In this document: positions 22,472 to 34,200 of the stretch, piece after piece
Position numbering within the stretch: position 1 is the first letter of the stretch
Layout: each line of letters opens with the position of its first letter
Source of the DNA: Adineta vaga
Lineage: Eukaryota; Rotifera
Length of the DNA: 64,000 bases
Direction: 5' to 3'
Assembly: GCA_021613535.1 (NCBI GenBank)
Contig: CP075494.1
Location: forward strand, 6,076,001 to 6,140,000
Notes under the pieces: generated by a model
Seen by the model: only the letters and a program-made list of their open reading frames with translations
The model's database searches: none
What the model was told of the DNA's origin: nothing
Program-made: the position numbers and the translations under genes

Positions 22472-23375
22472 TCTTTAATGTTTTACACTATTAGATAGAA
22501 AAATACAAAGTAAATGAAATCAGATTCGGAATGTGAATGTTTATGAAGAATTCTAGTCGGACGAAAAACAAGAAAGAAAATACACTTGAATAGTCCACCG
22601 AGGCGTATAAGGAGATATAAGTGTATATATCGAGAGATTTACGGGGGTATTTTCTTCCAGCTCCTACAGCTGTTTACATTCGTAGGCGAATGTAAAACAG
22701 ACAGCGAGAGAGAGAGAGAGATGATGATGATGAACGAATGGACGAGAAAATTACCCTAGATAGTCTTTTTCTTCTCCTTTATTCTACGATAAACTTTATT
22801 CATGTGAATGTCTATAGTCATTAGGATAAAAAATAAATCAAGAGGAAAATTCGTGAAGATAAGAAAAAAACAAGAAAAATAAAAAATCAGCTTTTTGTCT
22901 TTGTTGAAAAATGAAAAGATTTTTTCCAAATAGTTGATCAATGCATTTCAACATACTTATGCACTTTGATCAAAGTGAATAGAAGAAAAAAATTGTTGCT
23001 ATAGATATTGCAGAACTAATGGCAAAGACACATTATTTCATTTATATTTGTACAAATAAACAAAATTTGAATATTAGTTTATACATCTCGAGAATTTCAT
23101 CGTTGATAGGTATCTATTTGAATTGAATTTTTCTTTTTTTGTTATTAGAATAGAATGTGTACATGTTGTCAGAAAATAAGTATATACGCTGTAGAATGAG
23201 AATGCATCTATAGAGATATAGTTTTATGGAAATAAACCAGTCTCCATTTCATCTCATGAGTTGTTTTAGGTAAAGTATGTTTTATTGATGATAAAATTTT
23301 AAAATACAACAGATAAATAACTGATCTATTATTTGCCTGATATATGTAAACCATATAGTTAATCTGTACCGATTA
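22472..23375. other. Intergenic, promoter of DDX6 copy B
   Basis: No exon seen. Contains an imperfect palindromic GC-richer patch near 22655-22690 (CAGCTCCTACAGCTG and CATTCGTAGGCGAATG) followed by (GA)n 22705-22720 and (ATG)n 22720-22732. These could be promoter elements. Confidence 0.4.
22667..22692. promoter_or_regulatory. Short inverted repeat upstream of DDX6 copy B
   Basis: TTACATTCG-TAGG-CGAATGTAA: a 9-bp inverted repeat around a 4-bp centre, 195 bp upstream of the copy B ATG, beside a GA tract. A transcription-factor site or hairpin is possible; no protein can be named. Confidence 0.35.
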
Positions 23376-23726
23376 TCAATGAATATTAGCACATTGACTT
23401 TTTAGATGATCAATATTATGATCATCTAAATCTTTCTTTGTTTCTCGTCCGTTTTCCGTATTTAAATTTAGTGAAGAATAAAAACTTTCATAACATGCTA
23501 GAGCACGTCTAAATCGTTCACAGTCCGTTCTAAGAGAATTTTGCGGATTATGATCAGCATTTTCATAATTCAAACCACGAAGAAAAGCATCGCATTGTGG
23601 TGTTGCCTGTGGCCAACGAAATAGATCATATTCAAAAGCTGTTACAGGAATTGAAATATCACTTATTGCATTTACTGTAATCCATATAGAAAAGATAATC
23701 AAACTAGTAGTCCCAATCGATTTCAT
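23376..23726 (-). CDS. Small secreted protein, unknown
   Basis: From the ATG at 23726 (MKSIGTTSLIIFSIWITVNA, a signal peptide with Ala at the cleavage site) to TGA at 23376, 116 residues with four cysteines in the mature part ('TPQCDAFLRGLNYE', 'TDCERFRRALACYESFY', 'KSQCANIH'). The frame is open a little further upstream, but TTTATTTAG immediately before the ATG looks like a splice acceptor, so I take 23726 as start and the upstream part as 5' UTR. Helical, Cys-bearing, possibly a four-Cys bundle. No family recognised. Confidence 0.6.
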   Translation of the reverse strand: MKSIGTTSLIIFSIWITVNAISDISIPVTAFEYDLFRWPQATPQCDAFLRGLNYENADHNPQNSLRTDCERFRRALACYESFYSSLNLNTENGRETKKDLDDHNIDHLKSQCANIH

Positions 23727-23936
23727 CCTAAATAAACAAGACTTTATTGTTGTTCGTATGAAAGAAAGCATACTAGATTTTACTCGCTTAATCGTTAATA
23801 TTTCAGTTTATGATGTTCCTTTTTGTTTTGCACTCATCAATATATATTATCATTGTGGTATCAACTGTTTTTAATATTTTTCTTTTTCTTTCAGATCAAA
23901 ATTGTTCTATAAGTGCGAGTTAATCGAAAAAAGACC

Positions 23937-26900
23937 ATGGCGTCAGCATCGATGATGTCATCATCAGACAAATCGCGTACACCTGCTGGTAAACCAATTC
24001 GTCTTCAACTTGATCCCTTACGTTTACATGAACCAGCACGGAAAAAATTATCTACAATTGAAACTCAACGGATCATGATTGTTTTCGATGATCTTATACA
24101 AAAAATGGAATTAATCGAAATTTTACCTATTATTATTTCACACGCAGATCTTTTCAAATCAGTAATTGATACGTAAGTGATGCCATATCATTCGAAATGA
24201 AAATTAAACCAACTATTTTGTCTTTTTCAGAGAATCTATGACTGAAATCAATCGACATGAACAATTAAAACGAGCCTATGAAGCAAATGAACCACTTCAA
24301 TCTGTGATGAATATCATCGGTATGGTCTACAGATATTCGTCATTGTGAACAAAAACTAACAAAATGTTCCTTTTCCTTTTCTCTAGAAAAATTACCTCAA
24401 TTTGAAAACTATACACGACGATTCAATAAATCTTTATCAAATAGTGCCAATGAAAAAATTGCTTATCATTATTATATTCAACAATCGATTCGTAATGTTC
24501 TTCGTCGACTTGTTCATGAACAAAATCGTTTGGATGCTATTAAACGTATTTTACAAAGCAATAATTTATTACCACAACAAAAAGACGTCATGCGTATGTC
24601 ATTTTCTTACTCTTTCATTAGAAAACGAATATCGATAATTCTTTAGGTTTATTGAAAATGTTACGAGATTCTGCTATGGAAAGATTTCTTACAACACCAC
24701 TTGAAGAACGCGAAAAAGGTGAACAAATGAAAAGTTTAAATACACGTCTTTCAGCAAATGAAGCTGTTATTGCTAAACTTGAAAAAGAACTCAATGATGT
24801 CATTGCCGATCGTGATGCTGAGGTATGTCATTGATATGTCATATTACATCTGTTCCCTATACACTTTTCTATTATCCATCTGTTCATCGGATGGCACTTA
24901 TCCTTCTTCTAATCGTTATTGTAATAGACAAACACACACACGCACACATACACGCACAGACATGCAAGAGATTCTAATGATACATTTATAGGAACATAGA
25001 TGCGTCTCTTGAGGGCATAATCGATGTTTGAACTTGTCGTTGTTCTGTCCATTGAATAAGTTTTTGTATTGGATAGATCATTCCGTGGATAATGAAACGT
25101 AAGATTAATACAATCAATGGTAAAATTAATGAAAAAGTTTTTAAACTAAAAGAATTTGCATTCGATTTCCAATGTAAAACAATCGCATGAATAGTTGTGA
25201 GTAATAAACAAAATAATCCTAAATAAGTTGTAAAAAATTGATATTCAGTCCATAGAAGTCGTTCACTAATCCATGGAAAATGAGCATAGGATAGTATACA
25301 TAATAGTATCAATGTAAATATACCAAGAAAGAAAGCACAGATCGACAAATTGGATGTTAGATCAAGTTTAGAAAATATCAGAAATATTATATGTAACAAA
25401 GCAAATGACAGAGAATACCAAATAAGATAATTCTGTGAATGAAAACAATGTTGAAGAAATCTTGTATTCGGTAATGTATTCTCTAAACATAAACATATAG
25501 GAAAGTTGTTCTTTTTTTTCGAGAATAATGTATAATTACGTGATTTGAAAATCAATAGATACGTCAATTCAATAATGTCGAATATTGGTTTGATTAGATA
25601 GAATAATGCTAGCAATGTCATACTAGTCGCTGCTGTAATTGAACTTGCTTGTCGATAGATTAATTCAGTACTATGTTCAATGATTGATATGATTAAACAT
25701 AATGTAAATATAATAACTGTTGATATTAATGGAAATAAACAATTTCGACTGAGTTTGCTTTGTTGATAGTTGTATGTATAATGATCGAGAAAATCTAGAC
25801 CACAAGGGAAACAATTTAAATCATGAATGAATTTAATAAGATTTGAAGGTGAATATTGTTGAAGAGTAACACGAGTTCGTTGAGTTCCATGTTCAATTTC
25901 CCGATTGGATAAGTTTCCAAAAGCTCGATAGGAACCTGGAATTGATGATGAAATATGAGTTTTATTTGAAAAATATTTTGGTGAAATTTCTCGTGTATCA
26001 ATTACTAATTGATGTTTCGTTTGAGGAAATAAATCTTCGAAATTCGTCGTTAAATTTTCAGTAATAAGAATAATTGTAGGTGATAATTCATAAAAGAATT
26101 CATAGGAAATATAAGTTGATTTATTTGCATCAGGAATAATTTCAACAGATGAATTAATATCACATAAGATTGGACTAGGAAAACCAGATAGGAGAAGTCG
26201 TTTTCGAAATGCTTCGGAACGTTTATTTCGACCAATAATACCAACTAATGGATGACCATTACTTATTGACTGTTGTTGAAGATGATTATCATATATAGAT
26301 ACCAATGATTTTTGTTTTTGATCTAACAAATAAAATATTCGATGAGTAAAAAGGAAACAAGAAAGGTTTCTATTTGTGTTTACTTATTGGATTTGATAAT
26401 GAATCTGTTGATTGATGTTGTTCATCAATAGGTAGATCACTATCTTCAATAATTGTTGTTGTTGATTGATTATTCGATGTATGTAATATTGCTTCCGGCA
26501 TTTTCATTATATCTGTTGATAAATTTTGATCATATAATAATGACATCGTATATTGCTCTTTCGATTACAATGATAGATAAACAGAAGATGATAAATTCTC
26601 TAAGCAATGCAAATGATTGATCTAGAAAGCTTAATGAATGTATTCTCTCTCTCTCTCTCTCTATGTGTCGTATTTTTTCTCTCTCACTCGCTCCTCTCTT
26701 GCACGTACGGTAGTCTTCTCTCATTTCTTAGAAAGGGTCAAACGGACACAAGAGAGAGAGAGACAGACTAGAAACAGAGTGCTTAACTAACATGCGATAT
26801 TCTTCCTAGTACGCACAGAAGGCGACATTCACAGATGGTTATCTAGTTTTTCTTCTTATGTTTGATTATACATACGATTAATCGTACTAATGCATTAATG

Positions 26901-28124
26901 GCTAAGGCAACATCAGTTGTTAATACGTATGTTGATATTCTCTGTAATCCTTCACCTATCACTTCGTTGACGGAAGAAGATAAAAGGAATATGAAAGTGA
27001 TCAAATTACATTTTCTCGTTGTCCTTGTATGTTACTAATGAACCTTCATGATTTTCTTTTGTTTAAAGATCAAAGCACGTAATGATGAAATTCGAAAGAT
27101 ACAATCAGATCTTAACAATGTTGAACGTAATCAACAAGATACTCTTAAACGTATTCGTATGGAAACAGAATCAGCAGAAATGTCTGAAACAAAAAATTCC
27201 GAAGGTCGACGGTAAGTGTTTATCGAACAACTTTCTTTAGATGATCGAGTCTTCTCTTTCCATAGACATAAATTACAATTAGATATCAACATGTGTCGAC
27301 AAAAACTACAAGAACAACAACAACGAAATAAGAAAACGGAAACTGATTTACGTAAAGAAAAATGGCGTCAAGAAACCGGGTAAGATTGAAAACTCTTCTC
27401 CATACAATCATTCCTTTTATTGATGATAAATTAACTAAATTAACGAACATTTATCATTTTATTTCTGGTTCGTTACATTCGTAGTAAATTGGTAGTTGTC
27501 AAATGACCACATACATACATGCGCGCGCGTGTAAAGAATGAAAGGAAGACAAATGAAATTTTTATTAATAATTGTTCTCGGGCAATTGCTTTTTAAATAG
27601 AATTTTCTCTTCTTTTTTTTCATCTCTAGACTTGAAACATGGTTAACAAAGTATGATAATGAAATGCGACAAAAACAGGTAAATACACAAATTTATTAAA
27701 CTATATAACAATTTGTTGAATATTTTAGGATGAATATGATGAAATCGAAACAGCATATACAGAAGAAAAACGTTTACTTATTGAACTTGAAGAACGTTTT
27801 GAAAAATTGAAAGAAGAGTATGATAAAGTAAGTTATCATGTCATTGTAAATGAGAGAAAAAAATGATACAAATTTTACAATAGATTATGGAAGAACGTGC
27901 TGCTGAAGAACGACAACAAGCAATGGAGAAAGCATTACGTGAACGACGTTGGCGAGCAGCCGCTCAAATTCAACGATTTTGGCAAGGTTACAAAGTTCGA
28001 AAGGTAATAGATGTTTTATAGAAAAGTTCGATGTCATCTTAATTATTTCGACATTTAGGGTCTCAAAGCGAAAAAGAAGAAAAAGAAAGGAAAGAAAGGT
28101 GGCAAGGGCAAGGGCAAGAAATGA
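23937..28124 (+). CDS. DRC10: Dynein regulatory complex protein 10 (IQCD) with a 2.2 kb host intron
   Basis: Exons 23937-24172, 24231-24319, 24387-24593, 24647-24822, 27069-27211, 27266-27379, 27630-27678, 27729-27827, 27884-28003, 28059-28124 join in phase to 432 residues (human IQCD 449). Landmarks match the human protein in order: 'LSTIETQRIMIVFDDLIQKM', 'RFLTTPLEEREKGEQM', 'LEKELNDVIADRDAE', coiled coil 'LETWLTKYDNEMRQKQDE', IQ motif 'AAQIQRFWQGYKVRK' and a Lys/Gly tail 'KKGKKGGKGKGKK'. It belongs to the nexin-dynein regulatory complex of motile cilia, where the IQ motif binds calmodulin. Alignment across intron 4 (24823-27068) has no gap, so the two halves are one gene. The start is the ATG in GACCATGG. 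Confidence 0.9.
24929..24960. repeat. Interrupted (CA)n microsatellite
   Basis: ACA/CACG/CATACACG-type dinucleotide run inside the long DRC10 intron, just downstream of the nested gene. Confidence 0.7.
24986..26546 (-). CDS. STEAP-like metalloreductase, nested in a DRC10 intron
   Basis: Two exons, complement of 24986-26322 and 26384-26546, give 499 residues. It lies wholly within DRC10 intron 4 on the opposite strand. N-terminal half resembles the STEAP F420H2:NADP oxidoreductase-like domain ('VGIIGRNKRSEAFRKRLLLSG', 'SYRAFGNLSNREIEHG') but the dinucleotide Gly motif is degenerate (no GxGxxA). The C-terminal half has about six TM helices. The two haem histidines of STEAP appear kept ('FALLHIIFLIF' and 'LLTTIHAIVLHWKS'), as does 'WTEYQFFTTYLGLFCLLL' (STEAP 'W.E..F....G....L'). 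Predicted membrane haem protein reducing iron or copper; loss of NADPH binding is possible, as in STEAP1. Confidence 0.75.
26547..27068. other. Rest of the DRC10 host intron
   Basis: Upstream region of the nested gene. It contains an ATG at 26898 opening a short frame (MAKATSVVNTYVDILC...) with a possible donor (AAA|GTGATC) that would splice in phase to the exon at 27069. It may be an alternative first exon of DRC10; see rejected items. Confidence 0.4.
26643..26661. repeat. (CT)n microsatellite
   Basis: Nine CT units in the 5' flank of the nested STEAP-like gene, followed by further CT-rich and GA-rich tracts to 26760. Confidence 0.85.
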
Positions 28125-28178
28125 ACGGACATATATTTTCTTTTTCTTTTCTATTCATTACAAAATACATTAAATCGA

Positions 28179-28184
28179 AATAAA
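28179..28184 (+). terminator. Poly(A) signal of DRC10
   Basis: AATAAA 54 bp after the DRC10 stop and only 17 bp before the convergent UNC80 stop codon, so DRC10 transcripts probably end inside antisense UNC80 coding sequence. Confidence 0.6.
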
Positions 28185-28201
28185 ATCAAAGATAAATTAT
28201 T

Positions 28202-31200
28202 CTAACATTTCGGTTCATGATCAACACCATCTGAGAATGATGAATTCATTTTACGAGATAATAAAGATCGTGAACGTGATTCCAGTCGTTGTAAATCATC
28301 AACATTGAAAGTCTCTGACATATCCATAAAACTAGACGTTTGTTCTTCATGTACTTTTCTAAATAAATGAAATATTAATTGTAAGTAATTACTATGATCG
28401 ATAGTTTATCGAGAGAAGTTTCAGTTTTACCTAGCCATTGGCAATTGATCATTCGTATTTGATACATGTGATTGTACTGAACTTTTCGGTGATCGTGTTC
28501 TTTCTAAATGTGCTGCATATCGTTTCCATCCTCGAAATGTTCGCAATTTCGATGTATTTTGATTATTAACTGATGATTGATCTAAAGTATCTTGATCTAT
28601 GAAATTATCATCATCTACTATTGATACACTTCGATCACTGATAGTTGTAAGTGAACGAGCTATTGACAATGGAGAATGTGATATTGAAGGTGTTCGAAGA
28701 CGTTGAGTTTCTGTAATATCAAATAAGACAAACAAACTAGAATAATTCTAAGATGATAATCACTTACCAGTTGATATCGATGTTTCAAGGTCATCTGTCA
28801 TTGTTGATGGACGTCTGAATACTATATCTTCAATTGTAGTTGGTGATATATCCGAAACTAATTAAAAATGTTATCGAATTAATAATCAAAAGACATCAGA
28901 ATAGAATATGTTGAATTATTTTATAACTTGTCTTTTTATGTTAGAGAGAAAACTGAGTGTCGTCTTTATGTAAATCTTCTTACCACCACATCGAATTCTA
29001 TATCGTTGATGATATGTTTCAAGTATATTCAATGCTTCTTTTCCATGAATTTTTTCCGTTCTCTTTTTCGGTGAATCATTTAAACTATAATCATGAAGTC
29101 GTTGTTGTCGAAAATGATGTGCACTTGATATCCGATGACTATTGAAAGTACTGGTTGATGGTATTGTAAGATTATCATGATCTTGCATTCGTCCTAATGC
29201 TTCGACATCGAATCGAACTTTACCCGTACTTATCGGACGAATATCAGATGTACTGATTACTTTTGATTCATCTAAGAAAATGTGAATAAATGACGAATTA
29301 TATCAATGCTTGTAAATCAAGAAATCTTACCAGATACATCTGCTTTCAATTGATTCAATTCGAATCGAAGGTCATGTAAAATTTCTCCAATTGATTTTGA
29401 AATCGGTATTTTCTCAAAGAAAATTTTCTGTTGAACGTTCGTTATTATTGCAAAATCTCGACTATTATCAGAGGTGACTGTTTGCATCTATAGGAAAAGA
29501 GAGAAAGATGAGCTCTTTGTGAAAATGAGAGTATCTTACGTAATGCATAAGAAATGGACGAAGAAGTAAATAAATCGGTGTTTTATATGAGACAAGAAAA
29601 TCGATAAATAATAAAAGACTTGAAGAAATATTTGATTGTTTATTACAGATTGATTTAATACCCTGAGTAATCTTGTTCCATTCACGTTTTAATTGTTTAC
29701 TAAAGCCAATAATTAAGATTTTTAGGCCTAGTCAATCAAGAATATTTATCAGTCAATCAATATCAATAAGTCATACCTAATAAGGAAGTTGTATGTAAAA
29801 GTTCTTTCAATTGTTTAACTGATTTATGAGATAAATGACTATTTGGTACAGTTGCTTCTGTTACAGTTAAGTGTTGTTTTCCACTACTCACATTCTGTCC
29901 TGTAGGTCCACTTTGTGTTCCCATTGTTACAGCAAGTTTTGATGGTGGTTTAATAGAATTCAGAAGTATTGTAACAATATAGGAAATATCAAGTGCATGA
30001 AGTTTTGGTGTATCCTTTCGTCCACTACTTGCCCAGAACAGTAATGGTAATATAAAATGTAAGAGATGATTGATAGTTGAAGTGGAGTTGAGTGATGAGA
30101 GAGTATGATTTGTTAAGATTTCTATATTTGGTTGATTCTAAAATAAATAATATATTTTTCAATGAACGATTTTATTTAGAATGATGATTTGCATACTTTA
30201 ATAGCTAATAAATATCGTCCAACAAGTTTAATAACTGTTCGAGAGAATTCTTTCGGAAAAGTTGGAGTATCAAATCGTGTCGAAGTTTGATTTGAATCTG
30301 CAATATTTTCATTTATTATCAATGCAATACAACCCGAAATCAATGCCTAATGATGAAGAAAGCTAGTTGAAAGTAGACCAAAAATGATTAAATCTTATAC
30401 CTTAAGATTAGGAAAATAGACAATCGCTGGATGTCGATCAATTGTTAAAAAGATTCCATTTAAAATCCCTACAGTTGCTTCCCAATCAAAACAACGCTAT
30501 AAAGAAAGAAAAAACTTTTAAATTCAACTGAATATCTTTTCAATCTTACTTTAACTGCTGATTTTTTACTAATTTTAGCAAACATTCGATCGATACGTCT
30601 TAACAAAAGATTCAATGCTGGACGTAATTGTTCTTGATTCCAATCGGTACAAGGTGCTAATTTTTGAAAATAATTCTGTATACCACGACAAGATAATGTA
30701 ACTGGATCAAAACTAGCTAGTTTTAATAATGTATGAGCTATATCAGCTAGACGTAGATGAGATTTCACATCGAGTAATTCGAAAGTACGATGTGTAGGAT
30801 CATTGGTTAGTTTACTTAATTCTTTGACACGTGGAGAAGAAAAATATAGAAAAGTGGAAATAATGGAGAGAAGAGTATGACGAGGCCAACGAAATTCAGC
30901 GACTTGTTTAAGTTCATCAGCATCTTGTACCCGAGTCTTTGGACGATCATCAATAAAACGACTAAAAATAGTGTTTACTTGTATACGAAGGTTTGTTTAA
31001 TTCATATATTACCTAACAGAATCTTCATCAGGAACAATATGTGATGAACAATAAGAACCACGAGGATGTTTATGATGAGTATTTGTTATTGTATCATATT
31101 TTGGTTCAATAAAAGTTCGTGTTAAAGATTCCAATGATTGAATTAATGTTTTCATTGCAATAGATAATTTTTCGATAATTTTCATTTCATTACGTGCTTG

Positions 31201-34200
31201 TTTTTGTAGATCATTTTTCGTTGTACGATCTTTTAAATATTGTAAATATTTTGGTAAAAGTACATCCATAATACCAAGCATTTGTAATGAACGAATAGAA
31301 TCAGATGCATAAGCAACTAAAACATATCAAATCAAAGTAAATTCTCTTTATTCGAATATTTAAAGGAAATTTCGTTATCACTTACCAACAGTGACACAAG
31401 TATCAAAACAATTCAATAATGTGAAGATATTATCATCATCTGTATAACAAAAATCTAATGATTTAATCGGTGTTGTCATTATTCCTTGAGTAACTGTTGT
31501 ATCAATCGTTATATCAGTTGTTGGTAGATCATTTTTCACTAATTCTAAAATGAAATAATCATCACGTTGTGTATCAATATTGGATTGTTCTAATGCAATT
31601 AATAGACGAAATAATGCTAATGATGGAATATCATTTGAATGAATAACATCAGTTTGTTCACCAAATGGAAATAATTGTGATACACTACCAAACATTTGTA
31701 ATATAAATGGTATACGATGTAAAGTAAAGAATTGTCGACAACAAAATTCAATAGTAGTTTTAACCATTGGATTCGATTGAAGAGTCGAATAAACACGAAG
31801 TAATGTTGGCATGATCAAAAGATAGCTTGAGAAAAAGAAATTTATGAAAATGAAATTCAAGAAACTCATTATTTTACCCATTGGTTGCAAATATATGTCG
31901 AAAATGTTTAACAATATTAATATAGGTTGCAAGACAAAAACGCAACATAACTGAATCTTCACAATGTAGAATAAATGAACCATTAATGATTGGAATGAAT
32001 GGAGTAATATCTGATGTCGTACTTGTCTTACCATCCATATTGAAAAATAGACATCCAATTAATTTCAACCTTGAAGAAAAAGTCAAGTATCATATTCTAT
32101 ATATAATTCTCAAGCACATGGAATAGAAAGTTTTATGCTAATTTACATTTTGATCGAAATAAAATACTTACCAGTTATATTTATGTAGTAAATCTAAATT
32201 AAATAATTCTGTATTATTGGATATTTTTGTATAGAGATTAAAATCTGATTCCAATTGTTTCCGTGGAAACAATGGACTTTTAATGATTTCATCATGAAAG
32301 AATGTAATTGAATTATGTATTTGATTGAATGGAATATTTTCTAACAGATATCGTGCAAATAAAACTTTGGATAATTCAATGGTTTTAATCTGAATAGCTG
32401 CTTGTTCAAGTTGTCGTTGAGATTGATTCATTTCCATATGAATTAATGATAATTGTGGATAAATATTTCGACGAAAGAAATAAAAATCACGAACATAGGT
32501 TTCGGGTATACGAATTTGTTGAGTTTTAATATCAATCAAATGATAATGATCACGTTTGACATCGGGAATACCGAAAAATTCCAATGCTTCTTGAAGAACA
32601 CTAGTAAATTGTGTATCTTCAGATATAATAGCTTGTGTTGGAATTTGAGATGAATCGGGACCATGAATAACAACTTTTTTTGTTGAAGGAATATTTCCCG
32701 TTATTAAAATCATCATTTCCGCTTGTTCTTTACGTAGGATTTGTTTTAAATCTTTTAGAACAAGTCCATGAACATAAGGAATAATTTGCCAAAATAAATT
32801 TAAACCACAAATGAACAATTCTTGAGAATTATCAATCGGTGAACGAATCATACTAAGTAATAAACCCAGAACATAATTGAAAATAGCATGTGCAAATTGT
32901 GATGGAATATCACTTAAATATAACATTAGACGATGAAGATTTTGAAGTGATTGAATCTGATATGAAACAAATAAATGAAAGCAAACATGAACAAATGATA
33001 GAACTTACACGACGTTCCTTGTGTGAAAGTTTTTCAAAGAAGAAACGAATGAATAATGTTGGATCTTCTAGTAAACAAGTATTCAGAGCTTTTCGAGCTG
33101 CTCCAGATACTAAAATAGAAAATATTGTATTCAGGGATAATGTTGTACTTATAACGTATACCTGATGCACCATTAGCAATTAGATTTTCATCTTCGAGCA
33201 TTTCTACTAGATGAAAAATTGCGCCACTAAATATGGATGGAAATGTTCCTTGTGCTTGTCGAAGTTGTACATTTGTTTCATTGATTCGGTCATCATCGAT
33301 ATGTCCTAGAAAAAAGAAGAGATTGAAAACTTTCATACTTTCATCTCAAACCGTCTTCATCTTCTTCTCTTGATTGATGTAATAATGGTTCGAATGATGC
33401 TGCTTGCAATATTGAAACTGATGACATAGTAAAATTTTCACGTGCAACTCGTTTACTAATTTCTTCTCTCATTAAAGCAGAATGAATAAATTCTTGTTGA
33501 TGTTTTTTTCTTGTTTTACTTGTTGTTACTACTGCTCGCTAAATATATTTCAACGTATACGATCTATCTTTGATAAATAATCATCACTTACAACTTCTTC
33601 TTGATTAAGTGCAACTTGCTGAACAAGTGTTTTTACATGTGGCATCCATGGTGGATCTACTGTTTGTAAATTTGCGATACCAAGTGCAGCAGATGGTAGG
33701 ACAAACTCGATACTTGGTGGAAAAATCTAAATAATAAACTTCGATGAACTTGAAAAGTTCTCCTATAGATTTTTCTTACTTTCATCATTGTATGTGCATC
33801 TTCTTCTAATCGTATCCAAAATTGATATCGAAATCTCCATAATATTTGAAATCTTAATATTGAATTATAACGAATTGATACCGAAGAATTTTCCATTTCC
33901 GTATGGATTAATGTATCCAGTAAATGACTAGCACGAGCACCAGTAAGAATAACGATCGTTGCTGAAAGCAAAAAAAATATGAATGTAATGGTAACTATTT
34001 TAACTTTTCAATGTTTCTTGTAGTCTTTATATTTACCGGCACATGCAGATAATTCTTCATTACGATCAAGTAGTAATTCCCAAGATAAACGAAGAATCTG
34101 TAAATAGTTTCCTTCATCTAATAAAACAGATGTTTTACAAAGTATTTGCAATGGCATTTGAGTCAATGATCCAACCTACAACTCGACAATAACCAAGAAA

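Noticed and set aside
22705-22732. (GA)n and (ATG)n tract as a coding repeat
   Set aside because: No exon context; treated as a simple repeat in a promoter region.
26898-26995. ATG-led exon (MAKATSVVNTYVDILC...) that could start a separate gene with the exons at 27069 onward
   Set aside because: It splices in phase, but the two DRC10 halves align without a gap to one human protein across 24822|27069, so I favour a single gene. It may still be an alternative first exon.
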